Shown here: positions 57,185 through 64,000 of the stretch, in pieces
Numbering within the stretch: position 1 is the first letter of the stretch
How the letters are laid out: every line of letters begins with the position of its first letter
Assembly (NCBI RefSeq): GCF_000312425.1
Contig: NZ_HE997181.1
Coordinates: 4,158,045 to 4,222,044, forward strand
Length of the DNA stretch: 64,000 nt
From: Reyranella massiliensis 521
GTDB taxonomy: Bacteria; Pseudomonadota; Alphaproteobacteria; Reyranellales; Reyranellaceae
Reading direction: 5' to 3'
Program-made: the position numbers and the translations under genes
The notes under the pieces: model-generated
The model's database searches: none
What the model saw: only the letters and a program-made list of their open reading frames with translations
What the model was told of the DNA's origin: nothing

Positions 57185-58048
57185 ATGACAAGGCGTCTTT
57201 TCATCTTCGGTCTGGGCTATAGCGGCCTTGAAATTGCCAAGCTTGCCCGTGCGCAAGGCTGGGATCTCGCGGGAACCTGCACGACAGCCGAAAAAGCCGA
57301 GCGGCTTCGAGCAGCCGGCATCGAAGCGCATCCGTTCGACGGCACTGCCGCGCTGCCGGCCTCGGCGCTGGCCGACACCTCACACGTCCTGTGCACCATC
57401 GCACCGAAGGAGACCGGCGATCCCGCGCTCGGCAGTTGCCGTGCGCTGCTAGGACGCGCCACCTGGCTGGGTTATCTCTCCACCACAGGCGTCTATGGCG
57501 ATCACGGCGGTGGCTGGGTCGACGAAGCGACTCCGACCAAGCCGGGACAGGCGCGCAGCGTCGGGCGGCTGGCGGCCGAGCAGGCCTGGCGCGATCTCGC
57601 ACAGGAGACCGGCGCCGCCCTCGACATATTGCGCCTGCCGGGAATCTACGGCCCCGGCCGCAGCGCCATCGACCAGGTGAAGGCGGGCACGGCACGGCGC
57701 ATCGACAAGCCCGGACAGTTCTTCTCGCGCATCCATGTCGAGGACATCGCCAATGCGGCGCTTGCCGCCATGGCGCGCACGGACGGTGAAGCACTGTGGA
57801 ATGTCGCCGACGACCTGCCGGCCCCCAACAGCGAGGTGATCGCCCATGCCTTCGAGCTGTTGGGCAAACCCGTTCCGCCCGCGATTCCGTGGGAGCAAGC
57901 CGCGCCGGCGATGAGCCCGATGGCACGCTCGTTCTACATGGAGAGCCGGCGCGTGCGGAACGACCGGCTGAAGCGCGATCTTGGCGTCGTGCTGCGCTAT
58001 CCGACTTATCGCGAAGGGCTGAAGGCAATCGTCGACGCTGCGGGCTAA
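57185..58048 (+). CDS. NAD-dependent epimerase/dehydratase-like protein (YeeZ-like SDR)
   Basis: 287 residues. N-terminal Rossmann motif FGLGYSGLEIAKLAR replaces the usual GxxGxxG spacing of extended SDRs, as in the YeeZ group; the conserved STTGVYGDHGGGWVDE follows, then LRLPGIYGPGRSAID and a RIHVEDIANA segment. Substrate unknown. It converges with an alpha/beta-hydrolase gene, overlapping it by 4 bp. Confidence 0.9.
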   Translation: MTRRLFIFGLGYSGLEIAKLARAQGWDLAGTCTTAEKAERLRAAGIEAHPFDGTAALPASALADTSHVLCTIAPKETGDPALGSCRALLGRATWLGYLSTTGVYGDHGGGWVDEATPTKPGQARSVGRLAAEQAWRDLAQETGAALDILRLPGIYGPGRSAIDQVKAGTARRIDKPGQFFSRIHVEDIANAALAAMARTDGEALWNVADDLPAPNSEVIAHAFELLGKPVPPAIPWEQAAPAMSPMARSFYMESRRVRNDRLKRDLGVVLRYPTYREGLKAIVDAAG

Positions 58049-58791
58049 CGCGCCAGCTCTTCGACGGTGGCAATCAAGCGGGCGATGTCGGCAGGCGTGC
58101 TGAGACGGTGATCGCCGCCCTTCACGAAGGTGCTGATCACCTCCGGCGCGTCGAGATGCTTGGCGATCTGCAGCGAATATTCCCAGGGCACGTCGGGATC
58201 GCTCTGGCCATGCAGCAGACGCACCGGACAGGGCAGCGCCAGCGGCTTGTCGAGAAGCAGGTGATTGCGTCCCTCCTCGATCAGCTTCCAGGTGAAGACC
58301 GACGGTTCGGGCGAATACTGCGACGGACGTTCGAGGCGGCCGTCGCGCTGAAGGATCGCGCGATCCTCGGGCGAAAGACCACCGAGCAGCATGCGTTCGG
58401 TGAAGTCGGGTGCAGCGGCGATGAGGACTAGTCCTGCAAGTCGCTCCGGCCGTGCCTGCGCTGCCAGCAGCGACAACCATCCGCCCATGCTCGAGCCCAC
58501 CAGCACCAGCTTGCCGTCGGTCAGCGAATCGATGGCGGCCAGGGCGTCTTCCTTCCAGCGGCCGATCGTCCCGTCTTCGAAGCGCCCCGAAGACTGACCG
58601 TGCCCGAGATAGTCGAAACGCAGAAAGGCGTGACCCGATTTCTCGGCCCAGGCTTCGAGCGCGACGGCCTTGGTGCCGGTCATGTCCGATCGAAAGCCGC
58701 CGAGAAACACCACCGTCGGCGACTTCCCTTGCGTTCTTGCATAGGCAACGTAGTTGCCGTCGCCGCGCTGCAACTGCTCGACTCTACCCAC
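58045..58791 (-). CDS. alpha/beta hydrolase (serine esterase-like)
   Basis: 248 residues, cytoplasmic. Fold motifs: FLGGFRSDMTGTKA near the oxyanion hole, FDYLGHGQSSG, the nucleophile elbow VGSSMGGWLSL with its Ser at about 106, an Asp in LLHGQSDPDVPW and His in KGGDHRLS. The F-x-GGFRSDMxGxKA start is characteristic of a group related to mammalian ABHD10, which has thioesterase/depalmitoylase and glucuronide deacylase activities. Divergent from the glycosyltransferase gene, 59 bp apart. Confidence 0.88.
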   Translation of the reverse strand: MGRVEQLQRGDGNYVAYARTQGKSPTVVFLGGFRSDMTGTKAVALEAWAEKSGHAFLRFDYLGHGQSSGRFEDGTIGRWKEDALAAIDSLTDGKLVLVGSSMGGWLSLLAAQARPERLAGLVLIAAAPDFTERMLLGGLSPEDRAILQRDGRLERPSQYSPEPSVFTWKLIEEGRNHLLLDKPLALPCPVRLLHGQSDPDVPWEYSLQIAKHLDAPEVISTFVKGGDHRLSTPADIARLIATVEELAR

Positions 58792-58850
58792 GCTCCGGCT
58801 CCCGTGTTACCTGCTCGTTCCTCTGATCGCTTTACGCTTACGCAAACACA

Positions 58851-59984
58851 GTGTCCGCGCCAACCCTCCTGCAGATCGTTCCCACGCTGGCCGGCGGCGG
58901 CCTGGCCCGTGCGACGCTGGATGCGGCGCAGGCGGTGATCGCGGCCGGCGGCTCGGCGATCGTCGCCTCGCCAGGCGGCGCCATGGTCCCCGACCTGTTG
59001 CGCCTGCGCGGCAGCCACCTCGAACTGCCGGACAGTACACATGCCGTCTGGGGCCGGCTGACCTTGCCCGGCAAGCTGGCCTCGAGCCTGCGCGATGCCA
59101 AGGTCGACGTCGTTCAAGCACGCTCGCCTGCGACGGGATGGGTTGCACGCGCCCTGGCACGACGGCTCGGCATCAAGTGGATCGCGACCTTGCATCGCCC
59201 GTTCCTTGCGCATGATCTTGCCGGCCGCTTCATCGAGCGACGGCAAGCGCGCGCCGATGCGGTGATCGCCGTGTCCGACCATGTCGCGCGCGATGCGCTG
59301 GAGCGCTTCCCCACCCTCGAGGATCGCCTCGAAACGATCCCGCCGGGCATCAACATCGACCGCTTCAATCCGGCCATCGTGCGTGCCGACCGACTGATCC
59401 GACTGGCCGGCGAGCTGCGCATTCCCGACGGCAGTCATCTCGTGCTCTGCCCTGCGCGCTTCACCGAAGATAACGGCCAGAAGATCCTGATCGAGGCGAT
59501 CAAGCGGCTGGGCCGCGACGATGTCTTCTGTCTCCTGCTGGGCTCGACCGGCGTTCCGACACCCTTCGAGAAAGAACTGGAGAATGCCGTCGTGGCTGCC
59601 GAGATGCAGGGCCGCGTACAGATCGGCCCCTATGTCGATGACATGCCGGCGGCCTACATGCTGGCCGACGTCGTCGTCTCGACGGGCGGTGCGCGGCAGG
59701 GCTTCAGCCGCACCTTGATCGAAGCGCAGGCGATGGGGCGGCCGGTCGTGGCCGAGGATGGCGGCGGCGCGGCCGAGGCCGTGCGCGTCGGCGTCACCGG
59801 CTGGCTGGCGCCTCCCGGCGACCCGGCGGCGCTGGCCGACGCCCTGCGGGCCGCGCTTTCGCTGTCCATCGAGCGGCGCGCCGAACTGGCGCGCGCCGCG
59901 CAGGAGCACGTGCGCAGCCAGTTCAATCTGGCCCAGTCGAATGCACGCCTTCTTGCCCTCTACGAGCGCCTGCGGGTTCCCTAG
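58851..59984 (+). CDS. family 4 glycosyltransferase
   Basis: 377 residues from a GTG at 58851. A GT-B fold enzyme: N-terminal LLQIVPTLAGGGLARATLDA, the middle IAVSDHVARDALERF and PPGINIDRFNP, and the C-terminal nucleotide-sugar domain with GYxDD-like GPYVDDMPAAYMLADVVV, the E-x7-E-like RTLIEAQAMGRPVVAEDGGGAAEAV. It likely builds lipopolysaccharide or another envelope glycan. No other glycan gene is next to it. Ends ~20 bp before the thrS promoter. Confidence 0.92.
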   Translation: MSAPTLLQIVPTLAGGGLARATLDAAQAVIAAGGSAIVASPGGAMVPDLLRLRGSHLELPDSTHAVWGRLTLPGKLASSLRDAKVDVVQARSPATGWVARALARRLGIKWIATLHRPFLAHDLAGRFIERRQARADAVIAVSDHVARDALERFPTLEDRLETIPPGINIDRFNPAIVRADRLIRLAGELRIPDGSHLVLCPARFTEDNGQKILIEAIKRLGRDDVFCLLLGSTGVPTPFEKELENAVVAAEMQGRVQIGPYVDDMPAAYMLADVVVSTGGARQGFSRTLIEAQAMGRPVVAEDGGGAAEAVRVGVTGWLAPPGDPAALADALRAALSLSIERRAELARAAQEHVRSQFNLAQSNARLLALYERLRVP

Positions 59985-60002
59985 AACACCGAGGACCTTT
60001 GC

Positions 60003-60031
60003 TTGACTCGGGTCGGACCCCCGCCTATCTC
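60003..60031 (+). promoter_or_regulatory. promoter of the thrS leader
   Basis: -35 TTGACT (60003-60008), exactly 17 bases, -10-like TATCTC (60026-60031). The predicted start site, about seven bases on, coincides with the ATG of the threonine leader peptide at 60039, so the transcript may be leaderless. Confidence 0.65.
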
Positions 60032-60038
60032 CAAGCGC

Positions 60039-60092
60039 ATGGAACGCAGGTTTTCAACCGCTCCAGCCAACACCACCACCGTACGAACTTGA
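60039..60092 (+). CDS. threonine-rich leader peptide of thrS (attenuator)
   Basis: A 17-codon ORF, MERRFSTAPANTTTVRT, stop TGA. Five of 17 residues are Thr, with three ACC codons in a row and one Thr as the last codon. It lies between a good promoter and hairpins, 105 bp before thrS. No Shine-Dalgarno precedes it, but its ATG sits at the predicted +1, as in the leaderless trpL leader of Sinorhizobium. Stalling at the Thr codons when charged tRNA-Thr is scarce would raise thrS expression. Function is inferred from layout. Confidence 0.65.
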   Translation: MERRFSTAPANTTTVRT

Positions 60093-60095
60093 TTC

Positions 60096-60165
60096 GGCCG
60101 GGCGCAGGCACTCGTGCCGCTTCCCGGCCTGCCGTCGCCGGCGCTTTCGCGTCGGCGGGTGTGCC
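60096..60165 (+). promoter_or_regulatory. thrS leader hairpins (possible attenuator)
   Basis: First hairpin: GGCCGGG (60096-60102) with CCCGGCC (60123-60129), enclosing GGCA-CTCG-TGCC (60107-60118). Second: CGCCGGCG (60136-60143) with CGTCGGCG (60150-60157), one G.U pair. GGCAC (60107-60111) could also pair with GTGCC at 60161-60165, giving an alternative fold. Neither hairpin has a T-run, so a Rho-dependent or translation-level mechanism is more likely than intrinsic termination. Confidence 0.5.
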
Positions 60166-60196
60166 TCGTTCGCAATTTCGTTAGCTGGTGGATACC

Positions 60197-62140
60197 ATGA
60201 TCAACATTTCCTTGCCGGACAGTTCGGTCCGATCGTTCGACAAGCCGGTCAGCGGCGCCGAAATCGCCGCCTCGATCGGCCCGGGCCTGGCCAAGGCGGC
60301 CCTCGCCCTGCGCGTCGACGGGCAGATGAAGGACCTCGCCTACGTGGTCGATCGCGACGCCAAGATCGGCATCGTGACGGCGCGCGACCCCGATGCACTG
60401 GAACTGCTGCGGCACGACGCGGCGCACGTTCTGGCCCAGGCGGTGCAGGAGCTCTACCCAGGCACGCAGATCACGTTCGGCCCCTCCACGGAGGACGGCT
60501 TCTATTACGACTTCGTGCGGCCCGAGCCCTTCTCGCCCGAGGACTTCGCCAAGATCGAGCAGCGCATGGCCGAGATCGTCGACCGTGACCTGCCGATCAC
60601 GCGGGAAGTGTGGGACCGTGCGAAGATCAAGGACTACTTCGTCCAGCACGGCGAGAAGTTCAAAGCCGAATGGGCCGATGAGCTGCCGAAGGACGAGGAG
60701 ATCTCCGTCTACAAGCAGGGCGACTGGCTCGACATGTGCCTCGGCCCGCACCTGCCCTCGACGGGCAAGCTCGGCAAGGCCTTCAAGCTGACGAAGGTGT
60801 CGGGCGCCTACTGGCGCGGCGACGCCAAGAACGCCCAGCTCCAGCGCGTCTACGGCACGGTCTTCTTCTCCGACAAGGACCTCAAGGCGTACCTGACGCG
60901 CATCGAGGAAGCCGAGAAGCGCGACCATCGCCGGCTCGGCCGCGAGATGAACCTCTTCCATCAGCAGGAAGAGGCGGCCGGCATGGTGTTCTGGCACCCC
61001 AAGGGCTGGACGTTCTGGCGCACGCTCGAAGGCTATCTGCGTCGCAAGCTCGAGGCCGGCGGCTATGTCGAGGTGAAGACGCCGCAGCTCGTCGACCGCA
61101 AGCTGTGGGAGGAATCGGGCCACTGGGAGAAGTTCCGCCAGAACATGTATCTGAGCGAGAACGAGGAAGGCCTGCGCGAGTTCTTGGCCGACGACAGCAA
61201 GCGCATCTTCGCGCTGAAGCCGATGAACTGCCCCTGCCACGTCGAGATCTTCAACCAGGGTCTGCGCAGCTACCGCGAGTTGCCATTGCGCATGGCCGAG
61301 ATGGGTTCGTGCCATCGCTTCGAACCGTCGGGCGCGTTGCACGGCATTCTGCGCGTGCGTAACTTCACGCAGGACGATGCGCACATCTTCTGCAGCGAGG
61401 AGCAGATCGAGAGCGAGACGATCCGCTTCTGCAAGCTGCTGGACGAGGTTTACCGCGACCTGGGCTTCACGGATTACTTCGTGAAGTTCTCCGACCGGCC
61501 GCCGGTCCGCGCCGGTTCGGATGCGGTGTGGGACCAGGCCGAGGGCGCGCTTCTGTCGGCCTCGAAGGCGGCCGGCCTCGACGTCGTGCTAAATCCCGGC
61601 GAAGGCGCTTTCTACGGCCCGAAGCTGGAATTCGTGCTGCGCGACGCCATCGGTCGCGACTGGCAGTGCGGCACGCTGCAGGTCGATTTCGTGCTGCCCG
61701 AGCGGCTCGATGCGAGCTACGTGGCCGAGGATGGATCGCGCAAGCGGCCGGTCATGCTGCACCGCGCCATCTTCGGCAGCTTCGAGCGCATGATCGGCAT
61801 CCTGATCGAGAACTATGCCGGCCGCTTCCCCCTTTGGCTGGCACCGACGCAAGCTGTAGTAGTCACGATCGTGAACGACGCCGATGGGTATGCCGAGGAA
61901 GTCGCCTCGACCCTGCGTGCAGCGGGTATGCGGGTCGACACGGACCTGCGCAACGAGAAGATCAACTACAAGGTCCGCGAGCACTCGCTGGCCCACGTAC
62001 CGCTGATCCTCGCCGTCGGCCGGCGCGACATGGACAACCGCACGGTCGCCATCCGGCGGCTGGGCTCGGAAAAGCAGGAGGTCCTTGAACTCGGGGCCGC
62101 CGTCACTAAACTTTCAGTAGAGGCTCGGCCGCCTTTCTAG
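60197..62140 (+). CDS. thrS: threonyl-tRNA synthetase
   Basis: 647 residues from the ATG at 60197, preceded by GGTGG; a GTG three codons upstream is possible. Domains in order: N-terminal TGS (1-62), the editing/SAD domain (about 65-225, with [17 protein letters not shown]), the class II catalytic core with the zinc Cys in [10 protein letters not shown], motif 2 [24 protein letters not shown] and motif 3 near [15 protein letters not shown], and a C-terminal anticodon-binding domain. It charges tRNA-Thr. A Thr-rich leader peptide precedes it. It is followed 70 bp later by infC, a common pairing. Confidence 0.97.
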   Translation: MINISLPDSSVRSFDKPVSGAEIAASIGPGLAKAALALRVDGQMKDLAYVVDRDAKIGIVTARDPDALELLRHDAAHVLAQAVQELYPGTQITFGPSTEDGFYYDFVRPEPFSPEDFAKIEQRMAEIVDRDLPITREVWDRAKIKDYFVQHGEKFKAEWADELPKDEEISVYKQGDWLDMCLGPHLPSTGKLGKAFKLTKVSGAYWRGDAKNAQLQRVYGTVFFSDKDLKAYLTRIEEAEKRDHRRLGREMNLFHQQEEAAGMVFWHPKGWTFWRTLEGYLRRKLEAGGYVEVKTPQLVDRKLWEESGHWEKFRQNMYLSENEEGLREFLADDSKRIFALKPMNCPCHVEIFNQGLRSYRELPLRMAEMGSCHRFEPSGALHGILRVRNFTQDDAHIFCSEEQIESETIRFCKLLDEVYRDLGFTDYFVKFSDRPPVRAGSDAVWDQAEGALLSASKAAGLDVVLNPGEGAFYGPKLEFVLRDAIGRDWQCGTLQVDFVLPERLDASYVAEDGSRKRPVMLHRAIFGSFERMIGILIENYAGRFPLWLAPTQAVVVTIVNDADGYAEEVASTLRAAGMRVDTDLRNEKINYKVREHSLAHVPLILAVGRRDMDNRTVAIRRLGSEKQEVLELGAAVTKLSVEARPPF

Positions 62141-62210
62141 GCGGCCCAGTCTCGATGTCCCGCCCCGACTTCCGAAGTGGAAGGGGGCTTCAACGAAGGA
62201 GAATGAGGCC

Positions 62211-62747
62211 ATAGCACGACCTGCTCAACAGACTGCTCCGACCCGCGAGGGTCCGCGCGTCAACGGCGAGATCAGAGCGCCGCAAGTCCGACTGATCGAC
62301 GAGAACGGCGACATGGTCGGCGTCCTCAACACCCGCGAAGCGATTGAAATGGCCGAAGAAGCCAGCCTCGACCTGATCGAGATTTCGCCCAACGCGGTGC
62401 CCCCGGTCGCCAAGATCTCTGACTACGGCAAGTACAAGTACGAGGCCCAGAAGAAGGCCCACGAAGCGCGCAAGCATCAGAAGGTCATCGAGGTCAAAGA
62501 GATCAAGATGCGCCCGAACATCGACGACCACGATTACGAAGTGAAGATGCGCGCGATGAAGCGGTTCATCGAAGAAGGCGACAAGGTGAAGGTCACCCTG
62601 CGCTTCCGTGGCCGCGAGATGGTGCATTCCGAACTCGGCTTGCAGGTCCTGAACCGCGTGCGTGGTGAGATGGATCCGCTGACCAAGATCGAATCGATGC
62701 CGCGCATGGAAGGCCGGCAGATGATCATGGTGCTGGCGCCGAAGTGA
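62211..62747 (+). CDS. infC: translation initiation factor IF-3, probably starting at AUA
   Basis: 178 residues if the ATA at 62211 is the start. AAGGAG (62196-62201) lies nine bases before it, and the frame from there gives the expected IF-3 N-terminus ([36 protein letters not shown]). The first in-frame ATG, at 62313, would drop the first ~34 residues of the N-domain; an ATG at 62203 is in another frame. Later motifs: [29 protein letters not shown] and the C-domain [15 protein letters not shown]-3 rejects non-AUG starts, and infC often uses one for self-control (AUU in E. coli). Confidence 0.93.
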   Translation: MARPAQQTAPTREGPRVNGEIRAPQVRLIDENGDMVGVLNTREAIEMAEEASLDLIEISPNAVPPVAKISDYGKYKYEAQKKAHEARKHQKVIEVKEIKMRPNIDDHDYEVKMRAMKRFIEEGDKVKVTLRFRGREMVHSELGLQVLNRVRGEMDPLTKIESMPRMEGRQMIMVLAPK

Positions 62748-62825
62748 TCGGCCCAGCGGGATCGACGCGGCCTCGCTGCCACGGCTTTGATCGGTTGGGC
62801 GGGATCGACGCGACGTCGGCCCGCT

Positions 62826-63839
62826 TCAGCCGCTTTCCCTCAGGATAAGCTCGAAGCCGAGATCAATTCGGCGTGGCTTGGCGGGATCGAGCGCCAGTTC
62901 GGCGGCCGCCCGGCCAATCGCGGCACCGTCGATACGTATGGTACTGACCGTCGGCGAGAAGAGCCGGCCCATTTCGAGATCACCCAGGCCGACCACGGCG
63001 ACCTCCGGAACCGCCGCAGGCTCGGGGCCAAGCCGGTTGGCGCGACGAAGAGCCGACAGCAACCCGATGGCATAGGCGTCGTTTGCCGCAAACACAGCAT
63101 CCGCATCGGGTGTACTGGCGAGAACCGCTGCGCCTGCGCCCGCACCGGACTGCCACTCGATCAGCACACGTCGCGGCTCGTCGAGCCCGGCCTTGCGCGC
63201 GGCCTCGATAAAACCATGCCACCGCTGCGTCGCCCGGCGATCATCGCCGCCGACGAAGACCAGTCGACGCCGGCCTGTCTTGGCGAAATGTCGTCCAACA
63301 ACGACACCGGCATCGTGATTGTCGAAACCTACAGCAGCATCGACGGGCGCTTCCGGCAGTTCCCAGGTCTCGACAACGGGAATGCCGGCCCGCTTCAGCA
63401 TCTCGATGCCCTCGGCCGTGACCGGCGCACCGATCATGATGATCGCCTCCGGCCGGCGAGACAGGAGCGCGGCCAGCGTCCGGGCCTCGCGCTGGTCGTC
63501 GTAGCCCGACTGCGCCAGGATGACGGAGAAACCCAGCGGCTCGAGCACGTCCGACAGACCCTGCACCGTATCGGCGAAGATCGAATTGGCGATGGTCGGG
63601 ACGAGCACGCCGACCGACTTGGTGCGGGCACTGGCCAGCGAACCGGCCACCATGTTCGGAACATAACCGAGCTTGCGGATGGCATCTTCGACGCGCAGAC
63701 GCGTCGCGCTGGACACGATGTCCGGGCGACGCACGACCCGGCTGACCGTGATAGGCGAAACCCCGGCCATCCTGGCGACTGCCATAAGCGTCGGCACCGG
63801 CGACTTCAAAGGGTCCGACGACCTGCTTTCCATGTCCAT
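62826..63839 (-). CDS. LacI family transcriptional regulator
   Basis: 337 residues from the ATG at 63839, placed 8 bases after AGGAG; other in-frame ATGs lie 2 codons either side. The helix-turn-helix is typical (TLMAVARMAGVSPITVSRVVRRPDIVSSATRLRVEDAIRKLGY), followed by the hinge helix and a periplasmic-binding-protein-like sensor domain (VGVLVPTIANSIFADTVQGL, VVGLGDLEMGRLFSPTVSTIRID). The sequence resembles GntR-type gluconate regulators in its GxxxVPNxVAGSLAS part. It is divergent from a dioxygenase-like gene that it probably controls through the palindrome between them. Confidence 0.93.
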   Translation of the reverse strand: MDMESRSSDPLKSPVPTLMAVARMAGVSPITVSRVVRRPDIVSSATRLRVEDAIRKLGYVPNMVAGSLASARTKSVGVLVPTIANSIFADTVQGLSDVLEPLGFSVILAQSGYDDQREARTLAALLSRRPEAIIMIGAPVTAEGIEMLKRAGIPVVETWELPEAPVDAAVGFDNHDAGVVVGRHFAKTGRRRLVFVGGDDRRATQRWHGFIEAARKAGLDEPRRVLIEWQSGAGAGAAVLASTPDADAVFAANDAYAIGLLSALRRANRLGPEPAAVPEVAVVGLGDLEMGRLFSPTVSTIRIDGAAIGRAAAELALDPAKPRRIDLGFELILRESG

Positions 63840-63890
63840 CGGCATATCTCCTAGCGCAGGTGGTCTGCAAGAAAGGGATAGCTTCCCCGA

Positions 63891-63910
63891 AAATGGTAGC
63901 GCTATCATTT
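63891..63910. promoter_or_regulatory. LacI-type operator
   Basis: A 20-bp near-perfect palindrome, AAATGGTAGC (63891-63900) / GCTATCATTT (63901-63910), with one mismatched pair (G/A) in the arms and the central CG step typical of LacI-family sites. It lies in the 105-bp gap between the LacI gene and the divergent gene at 63945. Confidence 0.75.
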
Positions 63911-63944
63911 CCAGAATCGATGAAGAGACCAGGAGGGAAACGGA

Positions 63945-64000
63945 ATGATCGGTGAGCGGGAAGTCCAAGCCTATAAGCAGGACGGCGTCATCGTCGTGCC
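63945..64000 (+). CDS. start of a phytanoyl-CoA dioxygenase-like gene (partial)
   Basis: Only 18 codons are in the window. The ATG at 63945 follows AGGAGGG at 7-8 bases. The protein begins MIGEREVQAYKQDGVIVVP; the pattern Y-K-x-D-G-x-I-V-V-P is how many Fe(II)/2-oxoglutarate-dependent PhyH-family proteins begin. The divergent LacI gene and the intervening operator suggest control by a small carbon compound. The identification is tentative because so little is visible. Confidence 0.55.
   Translation, partial: MIGEREVQAYKQDGVIVV

Overview
The window is a GC-rich, densely packed stretch of chromosome from an alphaproteobacterium. The evidence is gene order and content: zapE-mdh-sucCDAB in one line, an F0 cluster atpI-atpB-atpE-atpF'-atpF kept apart from F1, mutY next to a DciA-like (DUF721) gene, a DsbA gene and smc, and a CcrM-type GANTC methyltransferase. 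The tripartite tricarboxylate transporter and many orphan catabolic genes suggest a soil or freshwater heterotroph. A Reyranella-like organism is my guess only. I see no rRNA, tRNA, CRISPR array, insertion sequence or prophage.

Layout. 1-9650 (minus): 5' end of sucB, then sucA, sucD, sucC, mdh, two alpha/beta hydrolases and zapE; this is the lower TCA cycle block. 9701-11456 (plus): fmt-truA. 11406-18769 (minus): a small membrane protein, dapE, smc, a DsbA-like protein and a single ORF joining a DciA-like domain to a second DsbA domain. 18822-28940: mutY, ccrM, an amidohydrolase, an amino-acid binding protein, a GST, rnhB, a nucleotidyltransferase-like protein, a PA0069-type radical SAM protein, a GNAT enzyme, a kinase-like protein, moaB and a cupin. 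28980-38048: a TctCBA transporter, a cysteine-dioxygenase-like protein coupled to a class III CoA-transferase, a soluble lytic transglycosylase, and a cupin protein carrying four rhodanese domains. 38101-40750: the F0 ATP synthase operon with a clear promoter and terminator.

40910-42052 is an isolated gene of less GC-rich composition coding for a protein with a C-terminal TIR-like (CAP12/Pycsar-type) domain, the best candidate for a defence function. 42155-43299 is an Rrf2 regulator translationally coupled to a SAM methyltransferase. 43366-48730 is a glycine-cleavage operon (gcvT-gcvH-gcvPA-gcvPB, then a LysE exporter) led by a tandem glycine riboswitch. 48816-49561 is a TetR gene with repeats across its promoter and a short ORF ahead of it. 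49666-53123 is a tightly overlapped operon: CDGSH protein, lipoprotein, HdrD-like Fe-S protein and a MurA whose catalytic Cys is Asp.

53246-62747 (mostly plus): ispH, thrB, rnhA, two exported proteins of unknown role, an SDR-like epimerase, an alpha/beta hydrolase, a family 4 glycosyltransferase, thrS and infC. thrS is preceded by what looks like a leaderless threonine leader peptide with hairpins (an attenuator), and infC seems to start at AUA. The right edge holds a LacI-type regulator divergent from the start of a phytanoyl-CoA-dioxygenase-like gene, with a 20-bp palindrome between them.
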